Below are positions 14,916-22,805 of a stretch of 40,342 nt of DNA, in pieces. The position numbers were made by a program, and so were the translations under genes. This DNA comes from Chitinophagales bacterium (GTDB taxonomy: Bacteria; Bacteroidota; Bacteroidia; Chitinophagales; Saprospiraceae): assembly GCA_013297745.1 (NCBI GenBank), contig JAAFIM010000030.1, positions 1-40,342 on the forward strand, given 5' to 3'. The notes beneath the pieces were generated by a model. That model had not been told where the DNA came from and ran no database searches. It was given only the letters and a program-made list of their open reading frames with translations. Position 1 is the first letter of the stretch, and every line of letters begins with the position of its first letter.

Positions 14916-16118
14916 ATGAGAAAGTCATTTGCCATGGGCGCGGTTGCCCTTACTGCCGCAACAGGAGCTTTATTCCTAAACAGCTGCGAAGAAAGTGGCC
15001 GTTTGGATTTTTCCAACATTTCCCACGCCGAACTGCGCAAACGCGAGGTTAAGGTAAAAGAAGGCGCACAGCCTATCAAAGAAACGGGAAAAATTTACGT
15101 TAAAGACAACTTTTTGTATGTCAACGAAAAAGGCAAAGGTATCCACGTTATCGACAACAGCGACCCTGCCGCCCCCAAAAAGGTAAAATTTGTTTCTATC
15201 CCAGGCAACTTGGATGTAGCGATGAAAGGGGATATGTTGTACGCCGACAGCTATATGGACTTGTTGGCTATCAATATGAAAACGCAAGAAGTTAACCGCG
15301 TGAATGACGTGTTCCAAGGTTCTTTTGAACAAATGCGCACACAAGGACGCTTCGCTGGCACGAATACTGACGGCTCGTTTATGTTCAGCAAAAGTATGCA
15401 AGCGGTCAACAACACCAGCAGCGGCGCAAGCACAGGCGGCGGCACAGGTACAGCGGGTTCTATGGCGCGTTTTGCTATAGTAAAAAACAGCTTGTACGTG
15501 TTGGACGGTTCTACTATGAAAATTTTTGACATAACCGACGGCGCAAAACCGAAAGAGGGCAACAGCAAAAAAATGGATTTTGAGATAGAAACCATTTTCC
15601 CCCACGAAAACGAATTGTATATCGGCGGTACTCGCGGTATGTTCATTTATGACAATACCGACCCCACCAATCCCACCCTTTTGAGCAAATTTGAACACTT
15701 GTTCTCTTGCGACCCAGTGGTAGTTGAGGGCAAAACTGCTTATATTACCCTCCGCAACGGAACCCCTTGCCGCACTACAGCCAACCAATTGGATATTGTG
15801 GACATCAGCGACCTCAAAAATCCCGTATTGGTGAAATCTTACCCTATGCACAACCCGCACGGTTTGTCTATCCAAGGTTCAACCTTGTACGTATGCGACG
15901 GCAACCAAGGGTTGAAAAGCTTCAACGTGAGCGACCCGATGAATATACAACCCACTGCCAAAGACCCTAGCTTGCGCAAAGCTTACGATGTTATCGCTTT
16001 GGGCGGAACTCAAACCCTTATCGTGGTAGGACGCGATGGTATTTACCAATACGACAACAGCGATGTTAACAACTTGAAACAAATCAGCGTTATCGCTGTA
16101 GAAGAATCAGCTTCTTAA
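14916..16118 (+). CDS. LVIVD-repeat lipoprotein (beta-propeller-like)
   Basis: The product is 400 residues. The N-terminal signal ends ALFLNSC (C24), so it is lipid-anchored. The body is made of repeats of the type 'lyV.d...gl.ifDisdp..p': IYVKDNFLYVNEKGKGIHVI followed by DNSDPAAPKKV, SLYVLDGSTMKIFDITDGAK, LYIGGTRGMFIYDNTDPTNP, NQLDIVDISDLKNPVLVKSY and LYVCDGNQGLKSFNVSDPMN. This is the LVIVD family pattern, which probably folds as a beta-propeller. A glycine/serine/threonine-rich insert (about residues 165-185) interrupts the third blade. The role is unknown; such proteins are common in secretomes. It is followed by a terminator, so it is not in an operon with the TonB receptor. Confidence 0.88.
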   Translation: MRKSFAMGAVALTAATGALFLNSCEESGRLDFSNISHAELRKREVKVKEGAQPIKETGKIYVKDNFLYVNEKGKGIHVIDNSDPAAPKKVKFVSIPGNLDVAMKGDMLYADSYMDLLAINMKTQEVNRVNDVFQGSFEQMRTQGRFAGTNTDGSFMFSKSMQAVNNTSSGASTGGGTGTAGSMARFAIVKNSLYVLDGSTMKIFDITDGAKPKEGNSKKMDFEIETIFPHENELYIGGTRGMFIYDNTDPTNPTLLSKFEHLFSCDPVVVEGKTAYITLRNGTPCRTTANQLDIVDISDLKNPVLVKSYPMHNPHGLSIQGSTLYVCDGNQGLKSFNVSDPMNIQPTAKDPSLRKAYDVIALGGTQTLIVVGRDGIYQYDNSDVNNLKQISVIAVEESAS

Positions 16119-16149
16119 TTGCTGCTTTTTTATAAAATATAACCTTTAA

Positions 16150-16182
16150 AGCGGTGGGCTTCGGCTTGCCGCTTTTTTTTTG
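16150..16182 (+). terminator. Terminator with UUCG tetraloop
   Basis: AGCGGTGGGC and GCTTGCCGCT pair fully when G-T wobbles are allowed, around the stable tetraloop TTCG, followed by a run of eight or more T. It lies about 30 bp past the stop of the LVIVD gene. Confidence 0.9.
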
Positions 16183-16232
16183 CTATTTTTATCCCTTTAT
16201 TTATAACAGTTGATAACTTTTAAACTTTTTTT

Positions 16233-18368
16233 ATGCGCAAATTTTTTCTTATTTCAACCGCTACAGCTTATTTTTTTAATTTTAACCCGCTTAAAGCCCA
16301 AACTAATGAAGAACGGGTTTTAGACTCTTTATTGGCATTGGCAAATCAAAAAACGATGCCTTTTGTGGTCAATGAAAACGTTTCGGTGGAAGCTTATCGT
16401 TTTAGTGTGGGCAATTCGGGCGTGGCCAAAGATGCTGCAGGAATACAAGAAAATTACACGGGGCAAGATATGCCCACTTTGTTACAAAACACACCTTCTG
16501 TAGTTACTTACACGGACGGGGGCAATTTTAACGGGTATGGATATTTTCGCGTGCGGGGCATAGACCAAACTAGAGTAAATGTTAGCCTCAACGGCGTACC
16601 GCTTTCTGAACCCGAAGACCAAGGCGCGTATTTTTCCAACTACACAGATTTGGGCAACAATATAGAAAGTATGCAACTTTTGCGCGGAGCGAGCATTAGC
16701 ACCAATGGTACAGCAGCTTTCGCTGGGGCTTTAAGTATGGAATCGCCCCATATTATCCAAAATTTTGGTTTAGGCAATCTACAAGTGGGCTTTGGTTCTT
16801 TTGACGCGTATAAAGTTTCGGCTGCTTACAATACGGGTTTATTGCCCAATCGGTTTGCTTTTTACGGGCGGTTTAGTACTAACGCCAACCAAGGTTATCG
16901 GGATAATTCGGGGAATAATTCTAACAACTTTTTTATGAGTATGGCTTATGTGCCTAATGTTCATAACACGATAAAAATAACCGCTTTTCGCGGCAACGCC
17001 AAAAACCAAATGGCTTATTTAGCCACCAATTTAAGCGATATTAAAACTAATCCCAAAACTAACTATCTGCGCGACGACGAAAGGGATGATTTTACCCAAC
17101 ATTTTGCACAAATTCAGCAGATTTTTCAAAAAAGAATTTTCAACTCGCGTGTAAATTTAAAAGGGACAAGTTCTTTATATTACATTAATATAGATGGAAA
17201 TTATGATATTTTTAGCGCGCTGACTATGCTCAATTTAAACTTAAAATCTCACCAATTCGGCGGTTTTGCCAATGCTATATTTTCTTATAGACCTCACTAT
17301 AATAAATTTATAAACGAGATAGAAGCTACTGCTGGCGTACATTATAATAATTTTCATCGCCATCATTATTTGGTAGCCAAACCGTTTGTGAGCCGACAAG
17401 ATGCCTTTTATGATAATACAGGTTTTAAATCTGAAAGTAGTGGCTTTATCAAATTATACGCTGAAGCGTTGAAAAGAAAATTGCAAACAGAAACAAGTTT
17501 TCAATTAAGAGGCGCAAACTTTACCTACCGTCCCGATATAGATTATAATATGGGCAATATCAGCAAAGATTGGTTGTTTTTTAATTATAGAATGGCTGCA
17601 AGTTATAAAATCATTGACAAAATTAAAACTTCTTTATCCTTTGCCGCTTGCCGCCGTGAACCTACTCGCACTGATTTATTGGGAAATTACGACGATATAG
17701 ACAGCAGCATTTTGACTACTTTGGGCGATTTTAATCGGGTAAAACCAGAGCAGGTTTTTGATTGGGAATGGAATACCAACTATACTTTATACAAAAATAT
17801 CTATTTGCGCCAAACGGTTTATTTTATGAATTTTCGTAACGAGATAGCCGCTATAGGACAATTAAATAATTTTGGTATTCCTTTGCGCCAAAATGTGGAT
17901 AAAAGTTATCGCGCTGGGGCTGAATTGACTTTAAACGCGTTTTTGTTAAAATATAAACTTAGAATAGAGCTTAACGCCGCTTACAATTATCACCGCATAC
18001 AACGTTATACAACCGCTTTCAACGGGCAAACTTATACCAACGTGCGCCCTTTGCTCACTCCAGACTGGCAAGGTTATCTAAATTGCAATTATGAAATCAA
18101 CGATAAAATCCAGTTGATGTTGCAAATGCTGTACGTGGACAAAAGTTTTTTATCCAATGAAAACGATGCTGATTATATGCTACCCGCTTATTTTGTACCC
18201 AATTTTAGGGTTAATTATTCGCCTAAAGCTGGGCATAATTTGGGCTTATCTTTAAACAATTTGACCAACAAAGCCTATTATTCGGCTGGATATGTGGGTT
18301 TGAACGAACCTGCTTATTTTGTACAAGCACCTTTCAACTTCTTTTTAATCTATAATTTGTACTTTTAA
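16233..18368 (+). CDS. TonB-dependent outer-membrane receptor
   Basis: The product is 711 residues with a signal peptide ending near LKAQ. Residues about 65-170 form the plug domain: MPTLLQNTPSVVTYTDGGNF, then FRVRGIDQTRVNVSLNGVPL, then a region containing SMQLLRGASISTNGTAAFAG. The remainder alternates aromatic-rich strands and ends in FNFFLIYNLYF, with the C-terminal phenylalanine used by the BAM machinery. There is no N-terminal carboxypeptidase-like domain and no SusD gene alongside, so it is not a polysaccharide-utilisation SusC. The substrate could be a siderophore, heme, vitamin or metal; the sequence alone does not say. It stands alone between two terminators. Confidence 0.93.
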   Translation: MRKFFLISTATAYFFNFNPLKAQTNEERVLDSLLALANQKTMPFVVNENVSVEAYRFSVGNSGVAKDAAGIQENYTGQDMPTLLQNTPSVVTYTDGGNFNGYGYFRVRGIDQTRVNVSLNGVPLSEPEDQGAYFSNYTDLGNNIESMQLLRGASISTNGTAAFAGALSMESPHIIQNFGLGNLQVGFGSFDAYKVSAAYNTGLLPNRFAFYGRFSTNANQGYRDNSGNNSNNFFMSMAYVPNVHNTIKITAFRGNAKNQMAYLATNLSDIKTNPKTNYLRDDERDDFTQHFAQIQQIFQKRIFNSRVNLKGTSSLYYINIDGNYDIFSALTMLNLNLKSHQFGGFANAIFSYRPHYNKFINEIEATAGVHYNNFHRHHYLVAKPFVSRQDAFYDNTGFKSESSGFIKLYAEALKRKLQTETSFQLRGANFTYRPDIDYNMGNISKDWLFFNYRMAASYKIIDKIKTSLSFAACRREPTRTDLLGNYDDIDSSILTTLGDFNRVKPEQVFDWEWNTNYTLYKNIYLRQTVYFMNFRNEIAAIGQLNNFGIPLRQNVDKSYRAGAELTLNAFLLKYKLRIELNAAYNYHRIQRYTTAFNGQTYTNVRPLLTPDWQGYLNCNYEINDKIQLMLQMLYVDKSFLSNENDADYMLPAYFVPNFRVNYSPKAGHNLGLSLNNLTNKAYYSAGYVGLNEPAYFVQAPFNFFLIYNLYF

Positions 18369-18392
18369 ACCGCAAATGGTTATTTTTTGAAT

Positions 18393-18430
18393 AAAAAAAG
18401 CTCTTTCTATAATTAGAAAGGGCTTTTTTA
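18393..18430 (+). terminator. Intrinsic terminator after the TonB receptor
   Basis: AAAAAAGCTCTTTCT pairs with AGAAAGGGCTTTTTT around a short AT loop, with a T-tract at the end. It lies directly before the 42-bp array. Confidence 0.85.
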
Positions 18431-18435
18431 ATTTT

Positions 18436-18561
18436 GGCAAGATGACAGTTTATCAATTTTTGTGTATGTTTGCCATTGGCAAGATGACAGTTTATCAATT
18501 TTTGTGTGTGTTTGCCATTGGCAAGATGACAGTTTATCAATTTTTGTGTATGTTTGCCATT
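18436..18561. repeat. 42-bp tandem array, three units
   Basis: Three head-to-tail units start at 18436, 18478 and 18520, each beginning GGCAAGATGACAGTTTATCA and ending TTTGCCATT. Each junction creates the palindrome TTGCCA-T-TGGCAA. Unit 2 differs from units 1 and 3 at one base (GTGTG for GTATG). The period is identical to that of the unrelated array at 7901. The remaining 18562-18700 shows no feature I can name. Confidence 0.95.
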
Positions 18562-18700
18562 TTCAACCAAATAAAAAAAATATATGTTTTTTTGCAACCT
18601 TTTGCGCATAGCTTACGTTATAGGTAGCGAAGTTATTTTGACCGATAAAATAATTTATTTACAACCATTTTTTTTACAATTTTAAATTTCAGTCAATAAA

Positions 18701-19453
18701 ATGAAAAATGATTTGGAGTTGGTGGGCAAAAAAACCACTGAAACGAAAACGGAAACAAACAACGACAACAAAGCGATAAAACGCACCCGCACCGATAACA
18801 CATTCGGAAAATTGGCAAATTTATCCACTGCTGTATTGACGCAATGGCAATTAAATAATCCCAACTTTAACAGCAGCGCGTTTTCGTTTAGAGATTATCA
18901 ACAAACGACAACAAATTTTCAAACGTTAATGTCAGAAAGTGCGAATTTGCAAAACGATAAAAAACAAAGCGTACAAAGTTTGAATTTGGTTAATAAACAA
19001 ATTACTAAAGCCGCTTCAGTATTGCGCAGTTATTTCAAAATCAATCAATTGGTTAATAATATCAATTTAGAAAACGAGTATAACCGTTATGGGTTTGAGT
19101 TGAAAATTGGGCAAAAAGGGCAGCGCGTTTATGCGTTTCCTACCGATAATGATAGCCGCAAAGCAGCGTTGCAAATGATAGTCGCAGAGATGCAACAACC
19201 CAACAATTTTTACGCTGCTAAAGATTTGGGGTTGGCTTATTGGCTGGATTTGCAAACAGCGCACAGCACGGCTTGGAACGATAGCAATAATTATCGGGCA
19301 AGGGTGAGTATAAATTCGCGGGATAAAAAAATAGTGTTTGAACAGCTTAAAAATATGCTCACTATGCTCAAAGGGAATATCAAAGCGCATTATTACCGCC
19401 AAAATTCAGCCCAGATATTGCGCAGTTTTGGCTTTTTGAAAGAAAATTTCTAA
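18701..19453 (+). CDS. Cytoplasmic protein of unknown function
   Basis: The product is 250 residues without a signal peptide or membrane segment. The first 35 residues are charged and threonine-rich (KKTTETKTETNNDNKAIKRT), probably disordered. Residues about 65-130 are glutamine- and asparagine-rich helix, possibly coiled coil. The C-terminal part (FELKIGQKGQRVYAF onward) is a mixed domain with a tryptophan- and tyrosine-containing stretch, LGLAYWLDLQTAHSTAWNDS. I do not recognise a family. It stands alone between the 42-bp array and the M16 promoter. Codon use looks like that of its neighbours. Confidence 0.7.
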   Translation: MKNDLELVGKKTTETKTETNNDNKAIKRTRTDNTFGKLANLSTAVLTQWQLNNPNFNSSAFSFRDYQQTTTNFQTLMSESANLQNDKKQSVQSLNLVNKQITKAASVLRSYFKINQLVNNINLENEYNRYGFELKIGQKGQRVYAFPTDNDSRKAALQMIVAEMQQPNNFYAAKDLGLAYWLDLQTAHSTAWNDSNNYRARVSINSRDKKIVFEQLKNMLTMLKGNIKAHYYRQNSAQILRSFGFLKENF

Positions 19454-19607
19454 TCAAAAAATTGTTTAATGCTTTTTTTATACCAACAAACTATATATAA
19501 CGACAAAACGGGTTATTTTATAGATAAAAAGGTTAAAAAAAACGACCAAATTATTCAATTTTAGGCTAAAAAGGGGTAAAAAAAGGGTTATTTTTTTTAT
19601 AAAAGTA

Positions 19608-19637
19608 TTGGCAATTTAAAATAAAAACTTACCTTTG
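19608..19637 (+). promoter_or_regulatory. Promoter TTG-N19-TACCTTTG of the M16 peptidase gene
   Basis: TTG at 19608-19610 and TACCTTTG at 19630-19637 are separated by 19 bp, a textbook Bacteroidota promoter. The predicted 5' leader of about 65 bases contains TTTTGC-GCGG-GCAAAA (19646-19662), flanked by GCGA and TCGC, which can form a hairpin. Confidence 0.75.
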
Positions 19638-19707
19638 CGGTGGCGATTTTTGCGCGGGCAAAAGTTGTCGCTACTATTTACATTTTTCAAAATTAACTAA
19701 CAAAACA

Positions 19708-22701
19708 ATGCAAAAATTTTCGTTCTATGCAAGTTTGTTGGGTTTGACCGCTTTATCGTTTATGCCCAGCGATATGTTTGCACAAACCAAACCAACAGAC
19801 AGCAAAACCACCAAACCAAAACCTAATATGACGGCAAAGTATAAATACGAAACGTTTAAAAATGACCCATTAGGGGTAAAAATTTACACGCTCAAAAACG
19901 GGCTTAAAGTGTATATGTCTGTGCAAAAAAATGAGCCTCGCATACAAACTTATGTAGCTGTGCGCACGGGTTCGCGCAACGACCCAAGCGATGCAACGGG
20001 ATTGGCGCACTATTTGGAGCATATGCTGTTTAAGGGAACGGCTAAAATTGGTTCTTTGGATTGGGAAAAAGAAAAAGTAATTTTAAAACAAATTTCTGAC
20101 CTTTTTGAAAAACACCGCAACGCCAAACCTGAAGACAGAGGGGCAATTTATGCGGAGATAGACCGCCTATCAGGAGAAGCGGCAAAGTTTGTGTCTGCCA
20201 ACGAATACGATAGAATGATTTCGTCGTTGGGTGCAAAAGGTACAAACGCCTATACAAGTTTTGACCAAACGGTTTATGTCAATGATATACCCACCAATGG
20301 GTTGGAAAAATGGATGTCCGTAGAAGCAGAACGTTTTAGCGAGTTGGTTTTGCGCCTTTTTCACACCGAATTAGAGGCTGTATATGAAGAGTTTAACATT
20401 AGCCAAGCCAGAGATGGTCGCAAAGTCAATCGCGAGTTTATGAACGCTTTGTTGCCTAATCACCCTTATGGCACGCAAACTACTATAGGCACGAGCGAGC
20501 ATTTGAAAACGCCAAGTATGGAAAAAATACACAAGTATTTTGACACTTATTATGTGCCTAACAATATGGCTATAGTGTTGGCGGGCGATTTTAACCCCGA
20601 TGAGGCGGTAGCTTTGGTGGAAAAATACTTTGGCAAATATAAAACCAAAGAAGTACCTAAGTTTGTAGCCCAAGCTCAACCCGAAATCACCAGCCCCGTA
20701 GTGCGCGAAGTGATAGGGAAAGAAAAAGCTATTGTTGATTTGGGGTGGAGAATACCAGCTATAGGCTCGGACGAGGTTATGATAGCCGATTTGGCCTCAT
20801 CTTTGTTGAGCAACGGTAAAGCGGGTTTGATTGACATCAATTTGGTACAAAAACAAAAAGTAGGCGGGCCGACTTATGCCTTTGCGTGGGCTTTGCAAGA
20901 TTGTGGATTTTTTGGTTTATACGGTTCTCCCCGTCAAGGGCAAAGTTTGGAAGAAGTGCGCGACTTAATGTTGGCTGAATTGGAAAAATTGCGCAAAGGA
21001 GAGTTTGAAACGTGGCAAATTGAGGCTATCGCTAATGACAACGAATATCGCACGGTAAAAGCCAATGAAGAAAACGCTGGGCGGGCAGATGCTATGTTGC
21101 AAGCCTTTTTGTACAATTTGGATTTTCAAAAACAAACCGATTATTACAATCGGATGCGCAAAATAACCAAACAGCAAATTATTGATTTTTTGAATAAATA
21201 TATCAAAACCAATAACTATGCGATTATTTACAAACGCGAGGGCGAAGACAACACGGTAGTAAAGGTAGAAAAGCCTAAAATTACAGCTATAGAATTGAAT
21301 AAAACGGATTTATCTGGGTTTAAAAAACAATTCGATGCGAAAAAAATGAGCAAATCTACCCCCGTTTTTGTAGATTTTGCTAAAACTATAACCAGCAAAA
21401 AATTAGTTTCAGGGGTTAGTTTGGATTATATCAAAAATAACGATAACAAAACTTTTGAGTTGAATTATGTGGTAAATATGGGTTCTGACCAAAACCAAAA
21501 ATTGCCTATAGCTTTGCGCTATTTGCCTTATTTGGGAACGGACAAATACACAGCCGAACAATTGCAGCAAGAGTTTTTTAAGTTAGGATTGGACTTCAAC
21601 GTATTTAGTGCCAGCGACGTAGCTTACGTTACCTTGTCGGGCTTAGACCGTTCTTTTGAGAAAGGGGTAGAATTGTTTGAACATATTTTGGCTAATGTAA
21701 AAGCGGACGAAGCAGCTTTGCAAAATTTGATTTCTGACCTCAAAAAAGCAAAAGTTGATGCCAAAAAAAGCAAAGAGAATGTATTGAATGCGGCAATGTT
21801 GAATTATGCCCGTTTTGGAGAAAAATCAGCGTTTAAAAACTTGTTGAATGATAAACAATTAGAAGTTTTGACCTCAGCAGAATTGATAACTATTATCAAA
21901 TCGCTAACCTCTTACGAGCATAACGCCTTTTATTTTGGTTCTAAACCTATCACTGAAGTAGAAGTAGCTTTGAATAAATTTCATACCGTACCTAAAGTAT
22001 TAACTCCTTGCCCAGCCCGTCCTGTATATCCTGAATTGGAAACTAAAGAGAACAAAGTTTATTTTTTAGATTTCAAAGGGGTAGCACAAGCCGAGATTAT
22101 GATGTTGAGCAAAGGCACGCCTACATTCAATTTGGATGAAAATATAAACAATCGCTATTATAACGAGTACTTTGGTAGTGGTTTATCGTCTATTGTATTC
22201 CAAGAGATTAGAGAATCACGCGCTTTGGCTTATTCAGCTTATGCGGTCAGTTCAAGCCCAGCTTACAAAGATGAAGCCCACTATTACCGCGCGTTTGTAG
22301 GCACACAAACCGACAAAATGAAAGAAGCCGTACCCGCTATGTTTGAAATTATCAACAACTTGCCTATGGCAGAAGACCAGATGAATAACGCGTTGGAAGC
22401 ACTTTTGAAACAAATTGAATCCGAACGAATTATCAAATCTGAAATTTATTGGACATACAAAAGCAACCTAAAACGCGGGATTAATTTTGATGTGCGCAAA
22501 AATGTGTACGAAAAATTTAAAAAATACCAAGGTAATCCAAAAGCGTTGGTAGAAGAGATGAAAAAATTCCACGCCGAAAAAATAAAAGGTCGCAATTATA
22601 CCATTTTGGTTTTATCTGATAAATCTAAAATTGATTTAGAATATCTCAAAACCTTAGGCAAATTTGAAGAATTGACTTTGGAACAAGTTTATGGTTATTA
22701 G
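19708..22701 (+). CDS. M16 (insulinase-family) zinc peptidase, periplasmic
   Basis: The product is 997 residues with a signal peptide ending near DMFAQ, followed by a lysine/threonine/proline tether. The inverted zinc motif H101-Y-L-E104-H105 lies in LAHYLEHMLFKGT, and the distal glutamate region ELEAVYEEFNISQARDGR follows about 75 residues after it. The protein contains the usual two M16 halves: a catalytic one (about 55-510) and an inactive partner (about 540-990, including SRALAYSAYAVSS). It should form a clam-shell that degrades peptides in the periplasm. It has its own promoter. The stop codon TAG at 22699-22701 is part of the first heptamer of a repeat array. Confidence 0.95.
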   Translation: MQKFSFYASLLGLTALSFMPSDMFAQTKPTDSKTTKPKPNMTAKYKYETFKNDPLGVKIYTLKNGLKVYMSVQKNEPRIQTYVAVRTGSRNDPSDATGLAHYLEHMLFKGTAKIGSLDWEKEKVILKQISDLFEKHRNAKPEDRGAIYAEIDRLSGEAAKFVSANEYDRMISSLGAKGTNAYTSFDQTVYVNDIPTNGLEKWMSVEAERFSELVLRLFHTELEAVYEEFNISQARDGRKVNREFMNALLPNHPYGTQTTIGTSEHLKTPSMEKIHKYFDTYYVPNNMAIVLAGDFNPDEAVALVEKYFGKYKTKEVPKFVAQAQPEITSPVVREVIGKEKAIVDLGWRIPAIGSDEVMIADLASSLLSNGKAGLIDINLVQKQKVGGPTYAFAWALQDCGFFGLYGSPRQGQSLEEVRDLMLAELEKLRKGEFETWQIEAIANDNEYRTVKANEENAGRADAMLQAFLYNLDFQKQTDYYNRMRKITKQQIIDFLNKYIKTNNYAIIYKREGEDNTVVKVEKPKITAIELNKTDLSGFKKQFDAKKMSKSTPVFVDFAKTITSKKLVSGVSLDYIKNNDNKTFELNYVVNMGSDQNQKLPIALRYLPYLGTDKYTAEQLQQEFFKLGLDFNVFSASDVAYVTLSGLDRSFEKGVELFEHILANVKADEAALQNLISDLKKAKVDAKKSKENVLNAAMLNYARFGEKSAFKNLLNDKQLEVLTSAELITIIKSLTSYEHNAFYFGSKPITEVEVALNKFHTVPKVLTPCPARPVYPELETKENKVYFLDFKGVAQAEIMMLSKGTPTFNLDENINNRYYNEYFGSGLSSIVFQEIRESRALAYSAYAVSSSPAYKDEAHYYRAFVGTQTDKMKEAVPAMFEIINNLPMAEDQMNNALEALLKQIESERIIKSEIYWTYKSNLKRGINFDVRKNVYEKFKKYQGNPKALVEEMKKFHAEKIKGRNYTILVLSDKSKIDLEYLKTLGKFEELTLEQVYGY

Positions 22702-22732
22702 TGATTAGTTGTTAGTGATTAGTTGTTAGTTA
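22698..22732. repeat. TTAGTKR heptamer array 1 (five units)
   Basis: TTAGTGA, TTAGTTG, TTAGTGA, TTAGTTG and TTAGTTA run without gaps. The first unit contains the stop codon TAG of the M16 gene. Confidence 0.9.
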
Positions 22733-22760
22733 CTGACTGCATTATTCAATCGTAAGCAAT

Positions 22761-22803
22761 AAAAAACCCCTCAACTGTTGTAGTTGGGGGGTTTTGCTTT
22801 TTT
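22761..22803. terminator. Bidirectional terminator between M16 and the OLD-family gene
   Basis: AAAACCCC-T-CAACT pairs with AGTTG-G-GGGGTTTT around GTTGT, with outer AAGCA/TGCTT and T-tracts on both strands. It serves the two converging genes. Confidence 0.85.
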
Positions 22804-22805
22804 AA

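Noticed and set aside
14976-15875. Long antisense frame opposite the LVIVD gene
   Set aside because: It mirrors the codon pattern of the real gene, is rich in histidine and valine as expected of a shadow, and has no export or domain features.
16233-18368. SusC-type polysaccharide receptor
   Set aside because: The protein is too short, lacks the N-terminal carboxypeptidase-like domain, and has no SusD gene beside it.
18334-18627. Frames through the three-unit array
   Set aside because: Same repeat effect as above; they also overlap the end of the TonB receptor and its terminator.
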